Shown piece by piece: positions 34,903-43,257 of a DNA stretch of 64,000 bases (position 1 is the first letter of the stretch; each line of letters begins with the position of its first letter). This DNA is from SHWC01 sp050173345. GTDB taxonomy: Bacteria; Pseudomonadota; Alphaproteobacteria; UBA828. The notes beneath the pieces were generated by a model that was given only the letters and a program-made list of their open reading frames with translations, had not been told where the DNA came from and made no database searches. The position numbers and the translations under genes were made by a program. Location: NCBI GenBank assembly GCA_050173345.1, contig JBFXKW010000016.1, positions 1-64,000 of the forward strand, read 5' to 3'.

Positions 34903-36948
34903 ATGGCATCGGCACCGACGACACGCGGCATGGAGGCCGAGCTCGCGGCAGGGCTCAAGCGCGCCGGCATCCGCATGAGCGGCAAGGCGGCGCTCGCGCT
35001 GGTCAAGGGCGTCGCGGCAGCGGACGGCGCGCGCGGCGATGCCTGGCTCTCGTTGATCGCGCCGGAACGGCCGGCCGCGCTCGACCGCACCCTGCTCGCC
35101 CTGAAGGAACGGCTGGCGCGCGAGACGGACGGCACCGCCAAGGCGGGCACGGCGGCGGCGCGGCTCGCCTGGCTGCGCGCCGAGCTCGGCCGGCGCGGGC
35201 TCGACGGCTTTCTGGTGCCGCTCGCCGACGAGCATCAGGGCGAGTACGTGGCGAAGCGCTCGCGCCGGCTCGCCTGGCTCACCGGCTTCACGGGCTCGGC
35301 CGGCATCGCGGTGGTGCTGGCCGACCATGCCGCGGTCTTCGTCGACGGCCGCTACACGCTGCAGGCCGAGGCGCAGGTCGACGGCGCGCTCTACGAGCGC
35401 CGGCACCTGACCGAGGATCCGCCCGACCGCTGGCTCGCCGCGCACCTGAAGCCGGGCCTGCGCATCGGCTACGACCCGTGGCTCCACACCGAGGACGGCC
35501 GCAAGCGCTATGCCAAGGCGTGCGAGGACGAGGGCGCGGCGCTGGTGCCGTGCGAGACCAACCCGCTCGATGCGGTCTGGCCCGACCAGCCGCCGGCGCC
35601 GCTCGGGCCCGTGGTGCCGCACCCGATCGAATTCGCGGGCCGCAGCGCAGAGGAGAAGCGCGCGGAGATCGCCGCGCTCATCAAGAAGGCGAAGGCCGAC
35701 GCCGCCGTGCTGAGCGCGCCCGAATCGATCGCCTGGCTGCTCAACGTTCGGGGCGGCGACGTGCCCTGCACGCCACTCCCCCACGCTTTCGCGATCATCG
35801 AGAGCGATGCCTCGGTCGCGCTCTTCGTCGATCCGCGCAAGCTCGCGCCCGGCCTCGATGCGCATCTCGGCAACCGGGTCGCGGTGCAGCCGCCGGAGGC
35901 GCTCGGCCCGGCGCTCGATGCGCTCGGCAGGCGGCACCGCGCCGTGCTGGTCGATCCGCTCGGTGCACCGGTCTGGATCGCCGACCGGCTCGAGGCGGCG
36001 GGTGCGGCGCTGGTGCGCGGCGCCGACCCGTGCGCTAGGCCCAAGGCGTGCAAGAACCCGGTCGAGATCGAGGGCACGCGCAACGCGCACCGGCGCGACG
36101 GCGCGGCGCTGGTCCGCTTCCTCGCCTGGCTCGACAAAGCAGCGGCCTCCGGCAGGCTGACCGAGAGCGAGGCGGCGACACGGCTGCTCGCCGAGCGGCG
36201 CAAGAACGAGCGCTTCATGGGGCCGAGCTTCGAGACGATCTCGGGCGCAGGCCCGAACGGCGCGGTGGTGCACTATCGGGTGACGCCCGAGACCGACCGC
36301 AGGCTCGAGCCCGGCACGCTCTATCTCGTGGACTCGGGCGGCCAGTACCTCGACGGCACCACCGACGTGACGCGCACCATCGCGATCGGGCGGCCGAGCG
36401 CCGAGCACCGCGACCGCTTCACGCGCGTGCTGAAGGGCCATATCGCGCTCGCCGCGGCGCGCTTCCCGGCCGGCACCTCGGGCTCGCAGCTCGATGCGCT
36501 GGCGCGCCAATATCTCTGGCAGGCCGGGCTCGACTACGATCACGGCACCGGCCACGGCGTCGGCAGCTATCTGAGCGTGCATGAGGGGCCGCAGCGCATC
36601 TCCAAGCTCCCGAGCACCACGGCGCTCGAGCCGGGCATGATCGTTTCCGACGAGCCCGGCTACTACAAGGCGGGCGCCTACGGCATCCGCATCGAGAACC
36701 TCGTCGTGGTGACGCCGGCGGCAGGCATGGCCGGCGCCGAGCGCCCGCTGCTCGGCTTCGAGACTCTCACCCTGGCACCGATCGACCGCCGGCTGGTCGA
36801 TCCCGCGCTGATGAGCGCGGACGAGATCGCCTGGCTCAACGGCTATCACAAGAGGGTGCGCGACGAGCTGCGCCCGCTCCTGAAGGGCGCACCCGTGGCG
36901 CTCGCCTATCTGGACCGCGCCACCCGGCCGATCCGCCCGGCCGCCTGA
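34903..36948 (+). CDS. M24 family Xaa-Pro aminopeptidase (aminopeptidase P)
   Basis: 681 aa, three-domain AMPP with an extra N-terminal stretch of about 65 residues that ends before AARLAWLRAELGRRG. Metal-binding residues can be seen in YLVDSGGQYLDGTTDVTRT (two Asp), HGTGHGVGSYLSVHEGP (His) and SDEPGYY / GIRIENL (two Glu). It removes N-terminal residues before proline in the cytoplasm. It ends about 100 bp before the tRNA. Confidence 0.93.
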   Translation: MASAPTTRGMEAELAAGLKRAGIRMSGKAALALVKGVAAADGARGDAWLSLIAPERPAALDRTLLALKERLARETDGTAKAGTAAARLAWLRAELGRRGLDGFLVPLADEHQGEYVAKRSRRLAWLTGFTGSAGIAVVLADHAAVFVDGRYTLQAEAQVDGALYERRHLTEDPPDRWLAAHLKPGLRIGYDPWLHTEDGRKRYAKACEDEGAALVPCETNPLDAVWPDQPPAPLGPVVPHPIEFAGRSAEEKRAEIAALIKKAKADAAVLSAPESIAWLLNVRGGDVPCTPLPHAFAIIESDASVALFVDPRKLAPGLDAHLGNRVAVQPPEALGPALDALGRRHRAVLVDPLGAPVWIADRLEAAGAALVRGADPCARPKACKNPVEIEGTRNAHRRDGAALVRFLAWLDKAAASGRLTESEAATRLLAERRKNERFMGPSFETISGAGPNGAVVHYRVTPETDRRLEPGTLYLVDSGGQYLDGTTDVTRTIAIGRPSAEHRDRFTRVLKGHIALAAARFPAGTSGSQLDALARQYLWQAGLDYDHGTGHGVGSYLSVHEGPQRISKLPSTTALEPGMIVSDEPGYYKAGAYGIRIENLVVVTPAAGMAGAERPLLGFETLTLAPIDRRLVDPALMSADEIAWLNGYHKRVRDELRPLLKGAPVALAYLDRATRPIRPAA

Positions 36949-37051
36949 GCACGCCTCCACGCGCCGCTTTGAGCGGCCGGGGCCGCGCGCTAGTGTGCGG
37001 CCTCGGCGTCTCTCCCGTGCGTCCGTTCGCGGTACGCTTGCGGCGTGACAC

Positions 37052-37128
37052 GGGCCCGTAGCTCAACTGGTCAGAGCAGGCCGCTCATAACGGTCGGGTT
37101 GCAGGTTCGAGCCCTGCCGGGCCCACCA
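37052..37128 (+). tRNA. tRNA-Ile2 (anticodon CAU)
   Basis: 77 nt including an encoded CCA. Acceptor stem GGGCCCG/CGGGCCC is perfect. Anticodon arm CCGCTCATAACGG has CAT at 37086-37088, and the T-arm is GCAGG-TTCGAGC-CCTGC. The anticodon-loop context CTCATAA and stem identity fit the minor Ile tRNA read as AUA after lysidine modification, not initiator or elongator Met; that assignment rests on resemblance. It marks the change from dense core genes to a patchy accessory region. Confidence 0.93.
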
Positions 37129-37479
37129 CGCGCCGGGGCGCAAGGGAGATATCCGACCATAGAGGCCGGAACTGGCCGGTTTCCAGAGGTTCTTCGGATA
37201 TTGATGAAAACAGAGACGTCCCATTCTGACGGCTCACGTGAATTTCGGCGTCGCGTCTCCGGCAGCCACTTTTGGACACCAAACCATCCCGGTCGACCGC
37301 TCGCGCCGTCGCCACTGGTAGCCGATCATGGGGGAGCGGCCCAGCCGACGCCTGACCGCATCGCACCAACTTCAAGGGGGCGTCGAAGTCCTCTCAATGG
37401 CGCTGTGATGGAAGCTCGCGGCGCGCCGCATTCCCGATTATGCGGACGTTCCTCAGGGTCATATCGAAGCGCCGCGCGA
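37129..37479. other. Gene-poor stretch after the tRNA
   Basis: About 350 bp without a supportable gene. GC is lower and codon structure is lost. The open frames in it are either antisense to the tRNA or short. I see nothing recognisable; decayed mobile DNA between tRNA and island genes is the likeliest content. Confidence 0.4.
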
Positions 37480-37590
37480 CCATCGATCTCGAGGATCCTG
37501 TTCATGTGCCGCGAGGTATCAATGACAACGGCGGCATTGCAGCCTTGCCAGCCGAGCTGGCTCCCGCATCCCGCATGCGATCTGTGCGCT
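37480..37590 (-). pseudogene. Fragment of FAD-linked oxidase (PCMH domain)
   Basis: On the minus strand, AGCGSQLGWQGCNAAV followed by VIDTSRHMNRILEID matches the FAD-binding segment of D-lactate/glycolate dehydrogenase-type oxidases (normally GxGTSLxGQ-x-CN-AVVID-S-RxLNRILEID). Both flanks lose similarity at once, so only about 35 codons remain. It is a relic left by rearrangement. Confidence 0.55.
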
Positions 37591-37648
37591 GTGGCTACGA
37601 GCCCGCAGTCCGGTACGATGCATGTAGCAGGTTGATCCGGGATACGTG

Positions 37649-38581
37649 TCAGAAGGCCACCTGGTCGCCGCCCTTGAGGCTCAGAATATCGCGCGCTTCG
37701 GCCGGCGTTGCGACCGACAGGCCAAGCCCGTCGATGATGCCGCGCACGCGATTCACCTGAGCGGCGTTCGATTCCGCGAGCTTGCCTGGCCCATTCCAAA
37801 GACTGTCCTCAAGGCCGACGCGCACATTACCCCCCATGGCGGCAGCGATCGAGGCGACGACCATCTGATTGCGGCCGGCGCCGAGCACCGACCATTTGTA
37901 CGCCGAGCCGAACAGCCGATCCGCGGTCCGCTTCATATGGCCGACATCCTCAGGATGCGGGCCGATTCCGCCGAGCAATCCAAACACGGATTGGACGAAC
38001 AAAGGCGGCTTCACGAGGCCGCGGTCGAGGAAGTGCGCCAGATTGTAGAGGTGCCCGATATCGTAGCATTCGAACTCGAAGCGCGTGCCGTTGTCGGCAC
38101 AGGACCGAAGCACGAACTCGATATCCTTGAAGGTGTTGCGAAACACCAAATCCCGGCTGTTCTCCAGCGCCTCGCGCTCCCAATCGTGCTTGAACGTCTT
38201 GTAGCGATCCAACATGTGGTAAAGCCCGATGTTCATCGAGCCCATATTGAGCGAGGCAACCTCCGGCTTGAACTTCAACGCCGGCTGAACGCGCTCCTCG
38301 ACCCGCATGTAGGGCGAGCCGCCTGTGGTCAGATTGACGACCGCATTGGTCCGCTGCTTGATCTGCGGCAGAAACCGGCCGAACGCCTCCGGCGTCTGAT
38401 CCGGTTTTCCGGTCGCGGGATCGCGGGCGTGAAGGTGGATGATCGCAGCGCCCGCCTCGGCGGCGCCGACCGCCGCGTCGGTGATCTCTTCCGGGGTCAC
38501 CGGCAGATATGGCGACATCGACGGCGTGTGGATCGCGCCCGTCACGGCGCAGGTGATGATGACTTTGCCCCGCTCGGCCAC
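37649..38581 (-). CDS. BKACE-family beta-keto acid cleavage enzyme
   Basis: 310 aa, GTG start after GAGGAGGG. The TIM-barrel zinc enzyme motifs are VIITCAVTGAIHTPSMSP, AAIIHLHARDP (zinc His-x-His), LNMGSMN and GLEDSLW. BKACE proteins cleave a beta-keto acid with acetyl-CoA to acetoacetate and a CoA ester; members act on 3-keto-5-aminohexanoate or dehydrocarnitine. Being last in an operon with two dehydrogenases, it probably cleaves the keto acid they form. Confidence 0.9.
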   Translation of the reverse strand: MAERGKVIITCAVTGAIHTPSMSPYLPVTPEEITDAAVGAAEAGAAIIHLHARDPATGKPDQTPEAFGRFLPQIKQRTNAVVNLTTGGSPYMRVEERVQPALKFKPEVASLNMGSMNIGLYHMLDRYKTFKHDWEREALENSRDLVFRNTFKDIEFVLRSCADNGTRFEFECYDIGHLYNLAHFLDRGLVKPPLFVQSVFGLLGGIGPHPEDVGHMKRTADRLFGSAYKWSVLGAGRNQMVVASIAAAMGGNVRVGLEDSLWNGPGKLAESNAAQVNRVRGIIDGLGLSVATPAEARDILSLKGGDQVAF

Positions 38582-38591
38582 GTTTCCCTCC

Positions 38592-39548
38592 TCAATCTCC
38601 AATCTGCTTGCCGGCCGCCCGTTTGTGGGCGGCAAGCGCCATCAGGCGCCGGTCGCGCCACATTTGACGCTCCAGCAATCTGGTGCGCGGCAATTCACTG
38701 TCACGCTCGGCCAGAACCTGCTCGGCAAGCTTGCCGGACCACGGAACGATGTGTTGCTGGCTCTCCCAAAGCGATCGAAACAGTCCTTCGTAGCGTTCGA
38801 TATACTCGCCCACGCCGCCCGGCGAATTGAGATCGATCGTCTCGAACGGCCCCATGAACGACCAGCGCAGCCCGAGCCCATGGCAGACCGCATAGTCGAC
38901 CGCTTTCGTGCTGGCATAGCCCTCGCCGACCAGCCGGAAGGCCTCCTCCAGCAGCGCGCATTGCAGCCGGTTGACGATGAAGCCCTCGATCTCCCGCTTC
39001 ATCTTGATCGGCGCCTGGCCGGCCTCGATCATCAGCTTTTCCACACGGTCGACCGTCTCGGGCGAAGTCCAGGGTGCAGGGATCAGCTCCACCACCGGAA
39101 TGAGATAGGGCGGATTGACCGGATGCGCGACGATGCAGCGGTGCCGGCCGGCGAGCTTCTCCGTGAAGAGGGACGGAAGGATCGCCGACGCGGAGCTTGA
39201 AAGGACCGTGTCAGGTCCGGCGCTCGCATCGAGCTCGGCGAACACCTTTCGCTTCATCTCCAGATTCTCCGGCGCGTTTTCCTGAACGTGAATCGCGCCA
39301 TCGAGAGCGGAGCGGATATCGTTTGCCTGCTTGATCCGACCGCGAATCTTGGACGGCGATTCGCCATTGAGCAGGTCATTCTTGTCGAGATCGTCGAGCA
39401 CCTCGTCAATGAAGCGAAGCGCTGCATCGACCGCGCCGTTTGCCGGATCGTAGAGCGCGATATCGTACCCGGCGCGCGAGAATGCGATGGCCCAGGAACG
39501 ACCGATGAATCCACTGCCGATCAAGGCGATCTTTTGCGCCATCCTCAC
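38592..39548 (-). CDS. 3-hydroxyacyl-CoA dehydrogenase-family (carnitine/L-gulonate dehydrogenase-like)
   Basis: 318 aa. N-terminal NAD motif GSGFIGRSWAIAFSRAG; then SSSASAILPS, HPVNPPYLIPVVELIP and ETVDRVEKLM. The C-terminal domain contains EGFIVNRLQCALLEEA. It resembles lambda-crystallin/L-gulonate 3-dehydrogenase and L-carnitine dehydrogenase, which oxidise a free 3-hydroxy acid. It would supply the 3-keto acid for the BKACE enzyme 10 bp downstream. GTG start after AAGGGAG. Confidence 0.88.
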   Translation of the reverse strand: MRMAQKIALIGSGFIGRSWAIAFSRAGYDIALYDPANGAVDAALRFIDEVLDDLDKNDLLNGESPSKIRGRIKQANDIRSALDGAIHVQENAPENLEMKRKVFAELDASAGPDTVLSSSASAILPSLFTEKLAGRHRCIVAHPVNPPYLIPVVELIPAPWTSPETVDRVEKLMIEAGQAPIKMKREIEGFIVNRLQCALLEEAFRLVGEGYASTKAVDYAVCHGLGLRWSFMGPFETIDLNSPGGVGEYIERYEGLFRSLWESQQHIVPWSGKLAEQVLAERDSELPRTRLLERQMWRDRRLMALAAHKRAAGKQIGD

Positions 39549-39596
39549 GTCTCCCTTGCCGAGGCCTGCCGGCCTGCACGCCTGTTCGGCCCGCCA

Positions 39597-40382
39597 TCAC
39601 AACGTTTCGACATTTCCGCACACGCTGAGCGACTGACCGGAGATGTTGCGGCCTGCCGGAGAACACAGAAACAGGGCCACGTTCGCGATATCGCCGGCCG
39701 TCACCATGCGGCGGAGCGACACCTTGCCGAGATACTCGGCCTCCATCGTCGCATAATCGACGCCGACCGCCTCGGCACGGGCCTTGATGACGCGTTCGAT
39801 GCGCGGTCCCTCCACAACGCCCGGCAGGATCGCATTGACCCGGATGCCGTCTGGCCCGAGCTCTTTCGCAAGGCTCTGGGTCAAGCCGATGATCGCCCAC
39901 TTGGTCGCGGCGTAGGGCGTGCGATAGGCATAGCCAAGCCGGCCCGCGACCGATGAGATGTTGATGATCGCGCCGTCGCCCGCCTCGCGCAGCATCGGCA
40001 CGGCAAGGCGCGCGCAATAGAACTGACTGTTGAGATTGACGTCGACGGTGCGCCGCCAGTCGGCCGGAGCTATTTTCTCGATGCCTGCGGTTGGCCCCGC
40101 GATGCCGGCATTGTTGATCAGCACGTCCAGGCCGCCGAGCTCACGCCTGACGTCGCCGAACAGGCGATCGACCTGCTCCTCTTCGGCGACATCCACCAGG
40201 GAACCGGTCACACCGGGCAAAGCCGCACGGCATTGAGATAGTGCGTCTTCGGAAACGTCGCAAATATGCACCCCGGCGCCCGCTGCGCGCAGCGTCTCGG
40301 CGATGGCGCGGCCGATTCCACCGGCGCCCGCCGTAACCAAAACGCGAAGGCCAGACTTGATCTGCATTGCGCTTGCAGCCAT
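39597..40382 (-). CDS. Short-chain dehydrogenase/reductase
   Basis: 261 aa. Motifs TAGAGGIG (glycine-rich loop), NNAG, SSVAGRLGYAYRTPYAATK with the catalytic Ser, Tyr and Lys, and AILPGVVEGPRI. Asp after beta-2 (ICDVS) suggests NAD. Probably oxidises a hydroxyl of the same unknown substrate as the neighbouring dehydrogenase. The ATG is placed by the family N-terminus; open frame upstream is antisense to the permease. Confidence 0.9.
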   Translation of the reverse strand: MAASAMQIKSGLRVLVTAGAGGIGRAIAETLRAAGAGVHICDVSEDALSQCRAALPGVTGSLVDVAEEEQVDRLFGDVRRELGGLDVLINNAGIAGPTAGIEKIAPADWRRTVDVNLNSQFYCARLAVPMLREAGDGAIINISSVAGRLGYAYRTPYAATKWAIIGLTQSLAKELGPDGIRVNAILPGVVEGPRIERVIKARAEAVGVDYATMEAEYLGKVSLRRMVTAGDIANVALFLCSPAGRNISGQSLSVCGNVETL

Positions 40383-40405
40383 GGCGTTCCATCCCCTATG
40401 GAAAG

Positions 40406-41698
40406 CTATCTCGTCTGGCGCTCGCGCAGCGCGAGAACCGCGCTCAGCACCACCAGACCGAAGATGATGTCGCGCATGGCATGCGGCAGCGTCGTCCCGG
40501 CGAGCAGCGTCTGCAACGCCGTCAGCAGCAACACGCCGCCGACCATGCCGAGGTAGTGGCCCCTGCCGCCGGTGATCAAGCTGCCGCCGACCACCACCAC
40601 GGCTATGGAAGGCAAGAGATACTCGTCTCCCATGCCGAGGCTGGCCTGCCCATTGAAGCCGGCGAGCAGTATACCGACGATCGCGGAACAAAGACCGCTC
40701 AACATGTAGGCGCCGACCAAGGTGCCACCAACGTTGACGCCGGAAAGATAGGCCACACGCACGCTGTTACCGACAGAATATATCCGTCGCCCGAACGCGG
40801 TCTTGCTAAGCAGGATTGTCGCACCGATCACGAACAGCACGAGCAGCCAGACGACCGGCGTCGGGCCGAGGCTTCCGGTCATCAACCAGCGCAGTGCAGG
40901 TGGAGCAAAGCCTGCGGGCGTTCCATTGCTGTAGACCAATGCAGCGCCCTGCAGGATTCCATTGCTCGCCAGCGTGATGACAATGGGGGGCAAGCCAAAC
41001 GCGACGACGCCGAGACCGTTGAACAAGCCTATAGTTGCACCGATCACGAGGACCAGCGGGATGGCCCAGATGGCAGGCAAGTCGGCGCCGTTCGTTATGC
41101 CGGCGACCAGGATGCCGCAAAGCGCAATCGTCCAGGGCACCGACAGATCGAGCCCGCCGGTGAGAATGACCGCACCCTGACCAAGCGACAGCACGCAAAG
41201 GAAGCAGCTCAGCACCAGCAGCGAGTTGGCGTAGCGCAGATCCAGCCCGCCATAGATGAAGGCTGTGATGATCAGCACGAGAATCAACGCAATGTAGGCC
41301 GGCAAGCAGTATCGAAGGATTTCCCGGTTGCGGACGAGCCAACCGGGCAGCGCCGGCATGGCTTGAAGAGGCGGTATGACCAGGCCGCCCTGAAAGGTTC
41401 CTCCGGGTTGGTCGGTTCGAGCGCCATCGCGATTGCGCCATGCATATACGCGTTGCATTAACAACCGCGGATAGCTTGCGATCGCCGCGCTTCGAGTGAG
41501 CGACGCGCCGAGCACCGCGAGGATCAGGATGACGCCCTCCGCCACCGTTCCGTAGTAGGCGGAGACGTTGAGCACCAACAGGATGTTCACGATGATCATC
41601 AGGCTGTAGGCGCCGAACACGGTGCCAAGACAGCCGCCCCGCCCGCCTCCGAGCATCGTGCCGCCGACGACCACCGCGGTGAATACCTGGAGCAACAT
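40406..41698 (-). CDS. Sugar-type ABC transporter permease, double-domain, first domain truncated
   Basis: 430 aa. Residues about 115-430 are one complete RbsC-like permease (GGLDLSVPWTIALCGILVAG, VVVVGGSLITGGRG). Residues 1-70 match only the C-terminal end of such a permease (AVVVGGTMLGGGRG, then helices), so this was a tandem-domain permease whose first about 230 residues are gone. Similarity stops at 41.7 kb, and no ATPase or binding-protein gene remains. Probably non-functional; the downstream enzymes may still be expressed. Confidence 0.8.
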   Translation of the reverse strand: MLLQVFTAVVVGGTMLGGGRGGCLGTVFGAYSLMIIVNILLVLNVSAYYGTVAEGVILILAVLGASLTRSAAIASYPRLLMQRVYAWRNRDGARTDQPGGTFQGGLVIPPLQAMPALPGWLVRNREILRYCLPAYIALILVLIITAFIYGGLDLRYANSLLVLSCFLCVLSLGQGAVILTGGLDLSVPWTIALCGILVAGITNGADLPAIWAIPLVLVIGATIGLFNGLGVVAFGLPPIVITLASNGILQGAALVYSNGTPAGFAPPALRWLMTGSLGPTPVVWLLVLFVIGATILLSKTAFGRRIYSVGNSVRVAYLSGVNVGGTLVGAYMLSGLCSAIVGILLAGFNGQASLGMGDEYLLPSIAVVVVGGSLITGGRGHYLGMVGGVLLLTALQTLLAGTTLPHAMRDIIFGLVVLSAVLALRERQTR

Positions 41699-42068
41699 CG
41701 GATTTCAGGAGCAACGGCGAGCTGGTCGCGCACGCTACGGCAACATGGAAATTACTCAGAGCTGACTGATCGGCTCGATTACACCGATTGAACGGTGACG
41801 CCGCTACACGCAACTCGACTAGCTGGCATACAGTTTGTCGCCCTACCTGGAGGCCGAGGACGAAGGGAAGGCGGAGCAGCTCCTTCGTTTCTTTGCCGAC
41901 TTGCTGGATGATGAGGCAAACGTGGCAGCCCTCATCGCGTGTGCGCAACAAATTGCCTCTGCGAGGCCGCCGTGCGGCGGCAGCCGCTCGAGCTGGTCCT
42001 CGAACCAAGGCTTGGGGCTTCGACCGCGGGCCGCGCGTCACTGTCGCGAATGCGCTGACACTCCTCCG
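41699..42068. other. Breakpoint region with no intact gene
   Basis: This is the stretch beyond the truncated permease. One open segment on the plus strand (about 41836-41960) reads SPYLEAEDEGKAEQLLRF then FADLLDDEAN, protein-like but unrecognised and lacking a proper start. Everything else looks non-coding. Confidence 0.35.
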
Positions 42069-42189
42069 AACTGCTCGGCGGCCCGCCTGGTCGGGCTTGC
42101 ACCCGCGACGAAGGGCGAGCCGGGTTATTGGCCGAGCCCATGACGCCGATGGAGACGGTCTCGCGTGTGAGCCGTGGCGCGGGCACTAG
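42069..42189 (+). pseudogene. Frameshifted Excalibur calcium-binding domain
   Basis: NCSAARLVGLAPATKGEPGY in one frame and HDADGDGLACEP in another together give the full Excalibur domain (N-C-x-A-x7-P-x-x-G-x-PGY-x4-D-x-DGDG-x-ACE). The frame changes between GYWPSP and HDADG. The upstream part is lost. Confidence 0.6.
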
Positions 42190-42504
42190 GCGGCGCAGAC
42201 GCCCGGCTATTGCAGGAGCTGGCCAGCGGACGCACCATTGCCTTGCCCGCCGATCACCGCCATCATCACCCTCGTGCCGGCGTCGCCTTCCAATGCCGGG
42301 GGAGGCACCTGACCTTCGGTCAAACCTTCCGCGGTGGAGCGACCAACCGCCCACCGGGCGTCGGCGTACCTGCTCAAGGCTTCTCGCCGGCCGCGGCGCC
42401 CGTCTTGCGGTCGGCAGTCCGGCTCAGCGCCACCGCTTCGCCAGGCCGCGTCGGCTGCTCGTAACCCTGCGGCGGCGCGGGCATAACCAAGTGGAGGATA
42501 TCCG
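42190..42504. other. Non-coding or decayed stretch before msrA
   Basis: About 315 bp. Open frames exist on both strands because of high GC, but none has family similarity or a ribosome site that I can see. It ends with GTGGAGG serving msrA. Confidence 0.35.
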
Positions 42505-43032
42505 ATGACGCAGGAACGCGCGGTTCTCGCCGGAGGCTGCTTCTGGGGCATGCAGGATCTGATTCGCCGCTATGACGGGGTGATCTCCACCCGCGTCGGC
42601 TATACCGGCGGCGACGTGCCCAACGCCACCTATCGCAACCACGGCATCCACGCGGAGGCGATCGAGATCATCTTCGATCCGGCGCGGCTCACCTATCGCC
42701 GGCTGCTGGAATTCTTCTTTCAGATCCATGACCCGACGACATTGAACCGCCAAGGCAACGATCGGGGCATGAGCTATCGCTCGGCGATCTTCTACACGAG
42801 CGAGGAACAGAAGCGCGTCGCCGAGGATACGATCGCCGACGTCGACGCCTCGGGCCTGTGGCCGGGAAAGGTCGTGACGGAGGTCGCGCCAGCGGGTCCC
42901 TTCTGGGAGGCCGAGCCCGAGCACCAGGACTATCTCGAACGGATCCCCAACGGTTACACCTGCCACTACATCCGGTCGGATTGGACGCTGCCGGAACGGA
43001 AGGCAGACTCTAAGTCGCACGCCGCGGAATAG
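42505..43032 (+). CDS. msrA: Peptide-methionine (S)-S-oxide reductase
   Basis: 175 aa. Catalytic Cys12 lies in GGCFWGMQ. RVGYTGGDVPNATYRNHGIHAEAIEI and FFQIHDPTTLNRQGNDRGMSYRSAIF, each broken by a turn, are family hallmarks. The resolving-Cys tail common in longer MsrA is absent. It repairs oxidised methionine. GGAGG lies 8 bp before the ATG. Confidence 0.95.
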   Translation: MTQERAVLAGGCFWGMQDLIRRYDGVISTRVGYTGGDVPNATYRNHGIHAEAIEIIFDPARLTYRRLLEFFFQIHDPTTLNRQGNDRGMSYRSAIFYTSEEQKRVAEDTIADVDASGLWPGKVVTEVAPAGPFWEAEPEHQDYLERIPNGYTCHYIRSDWTLPERKADSKSHAAE

Positions 43033-43084
43033 AGGCTTTGCATCGTCCGAAAGGCTTCGGGTCGTTCGACAGGAAGCCCGTCGT

Positions 43085-43229
43085 GCCATCACGTTGTACG
43101 TCATCCATTGCACGGATCACCCTAAACTCAGCTATCGAGGCGGCCAGAGGGAGGCAGGGTGGAGGCGATCTCTACGATAGGCATCGGCGCGTCAGAGACC
43201 GCTGCGTGTCTCGTCGGATGGCGAGGTAG
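43085..43229 (+). pseudogene. Relic of a DarT-like (DUF4433) toxin
   Basis: One frame reads AITLYVIHCTDHPKLSYRGGQ, close to the (V)xYVIH-x2-NHP-L-YRGGQ segment of DarT ADP-ribosyltransferases. The expected HLEADLYD that follows appears as GGGDLYD in the next frame, so a frameshift separates them. N- and C-terminal parts are missing and no DarG-like macrodomain gene lies nearby. The assignment rests on about 30 residues. Confidence 0.45.
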
Positions 43230-43257
43230 GTGGGCTCTTGCTAAGCGTCAATGGCCC

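Noticed and set aside
34762..36960. 732-codon minus-strand frame opposite the aminopeptidase
   Set aside because: A compositional shadow of the M24 gene, whose metal-site motifs are intact on the plus strand.
37085..37375. Minus-strand frame ending GPAGLEPATRPL
   Set aside because: The end is the well-known spurious translation of antisense tRNA sequence; the remainder is unrecognised.
40367..41461. 364-codon plus-strand frame opposite the permease
   Set aside because: Gln/His/Asp/Arg-rich antisense shadow; the permease on the minus strand has clear membrane helices and family motifs.
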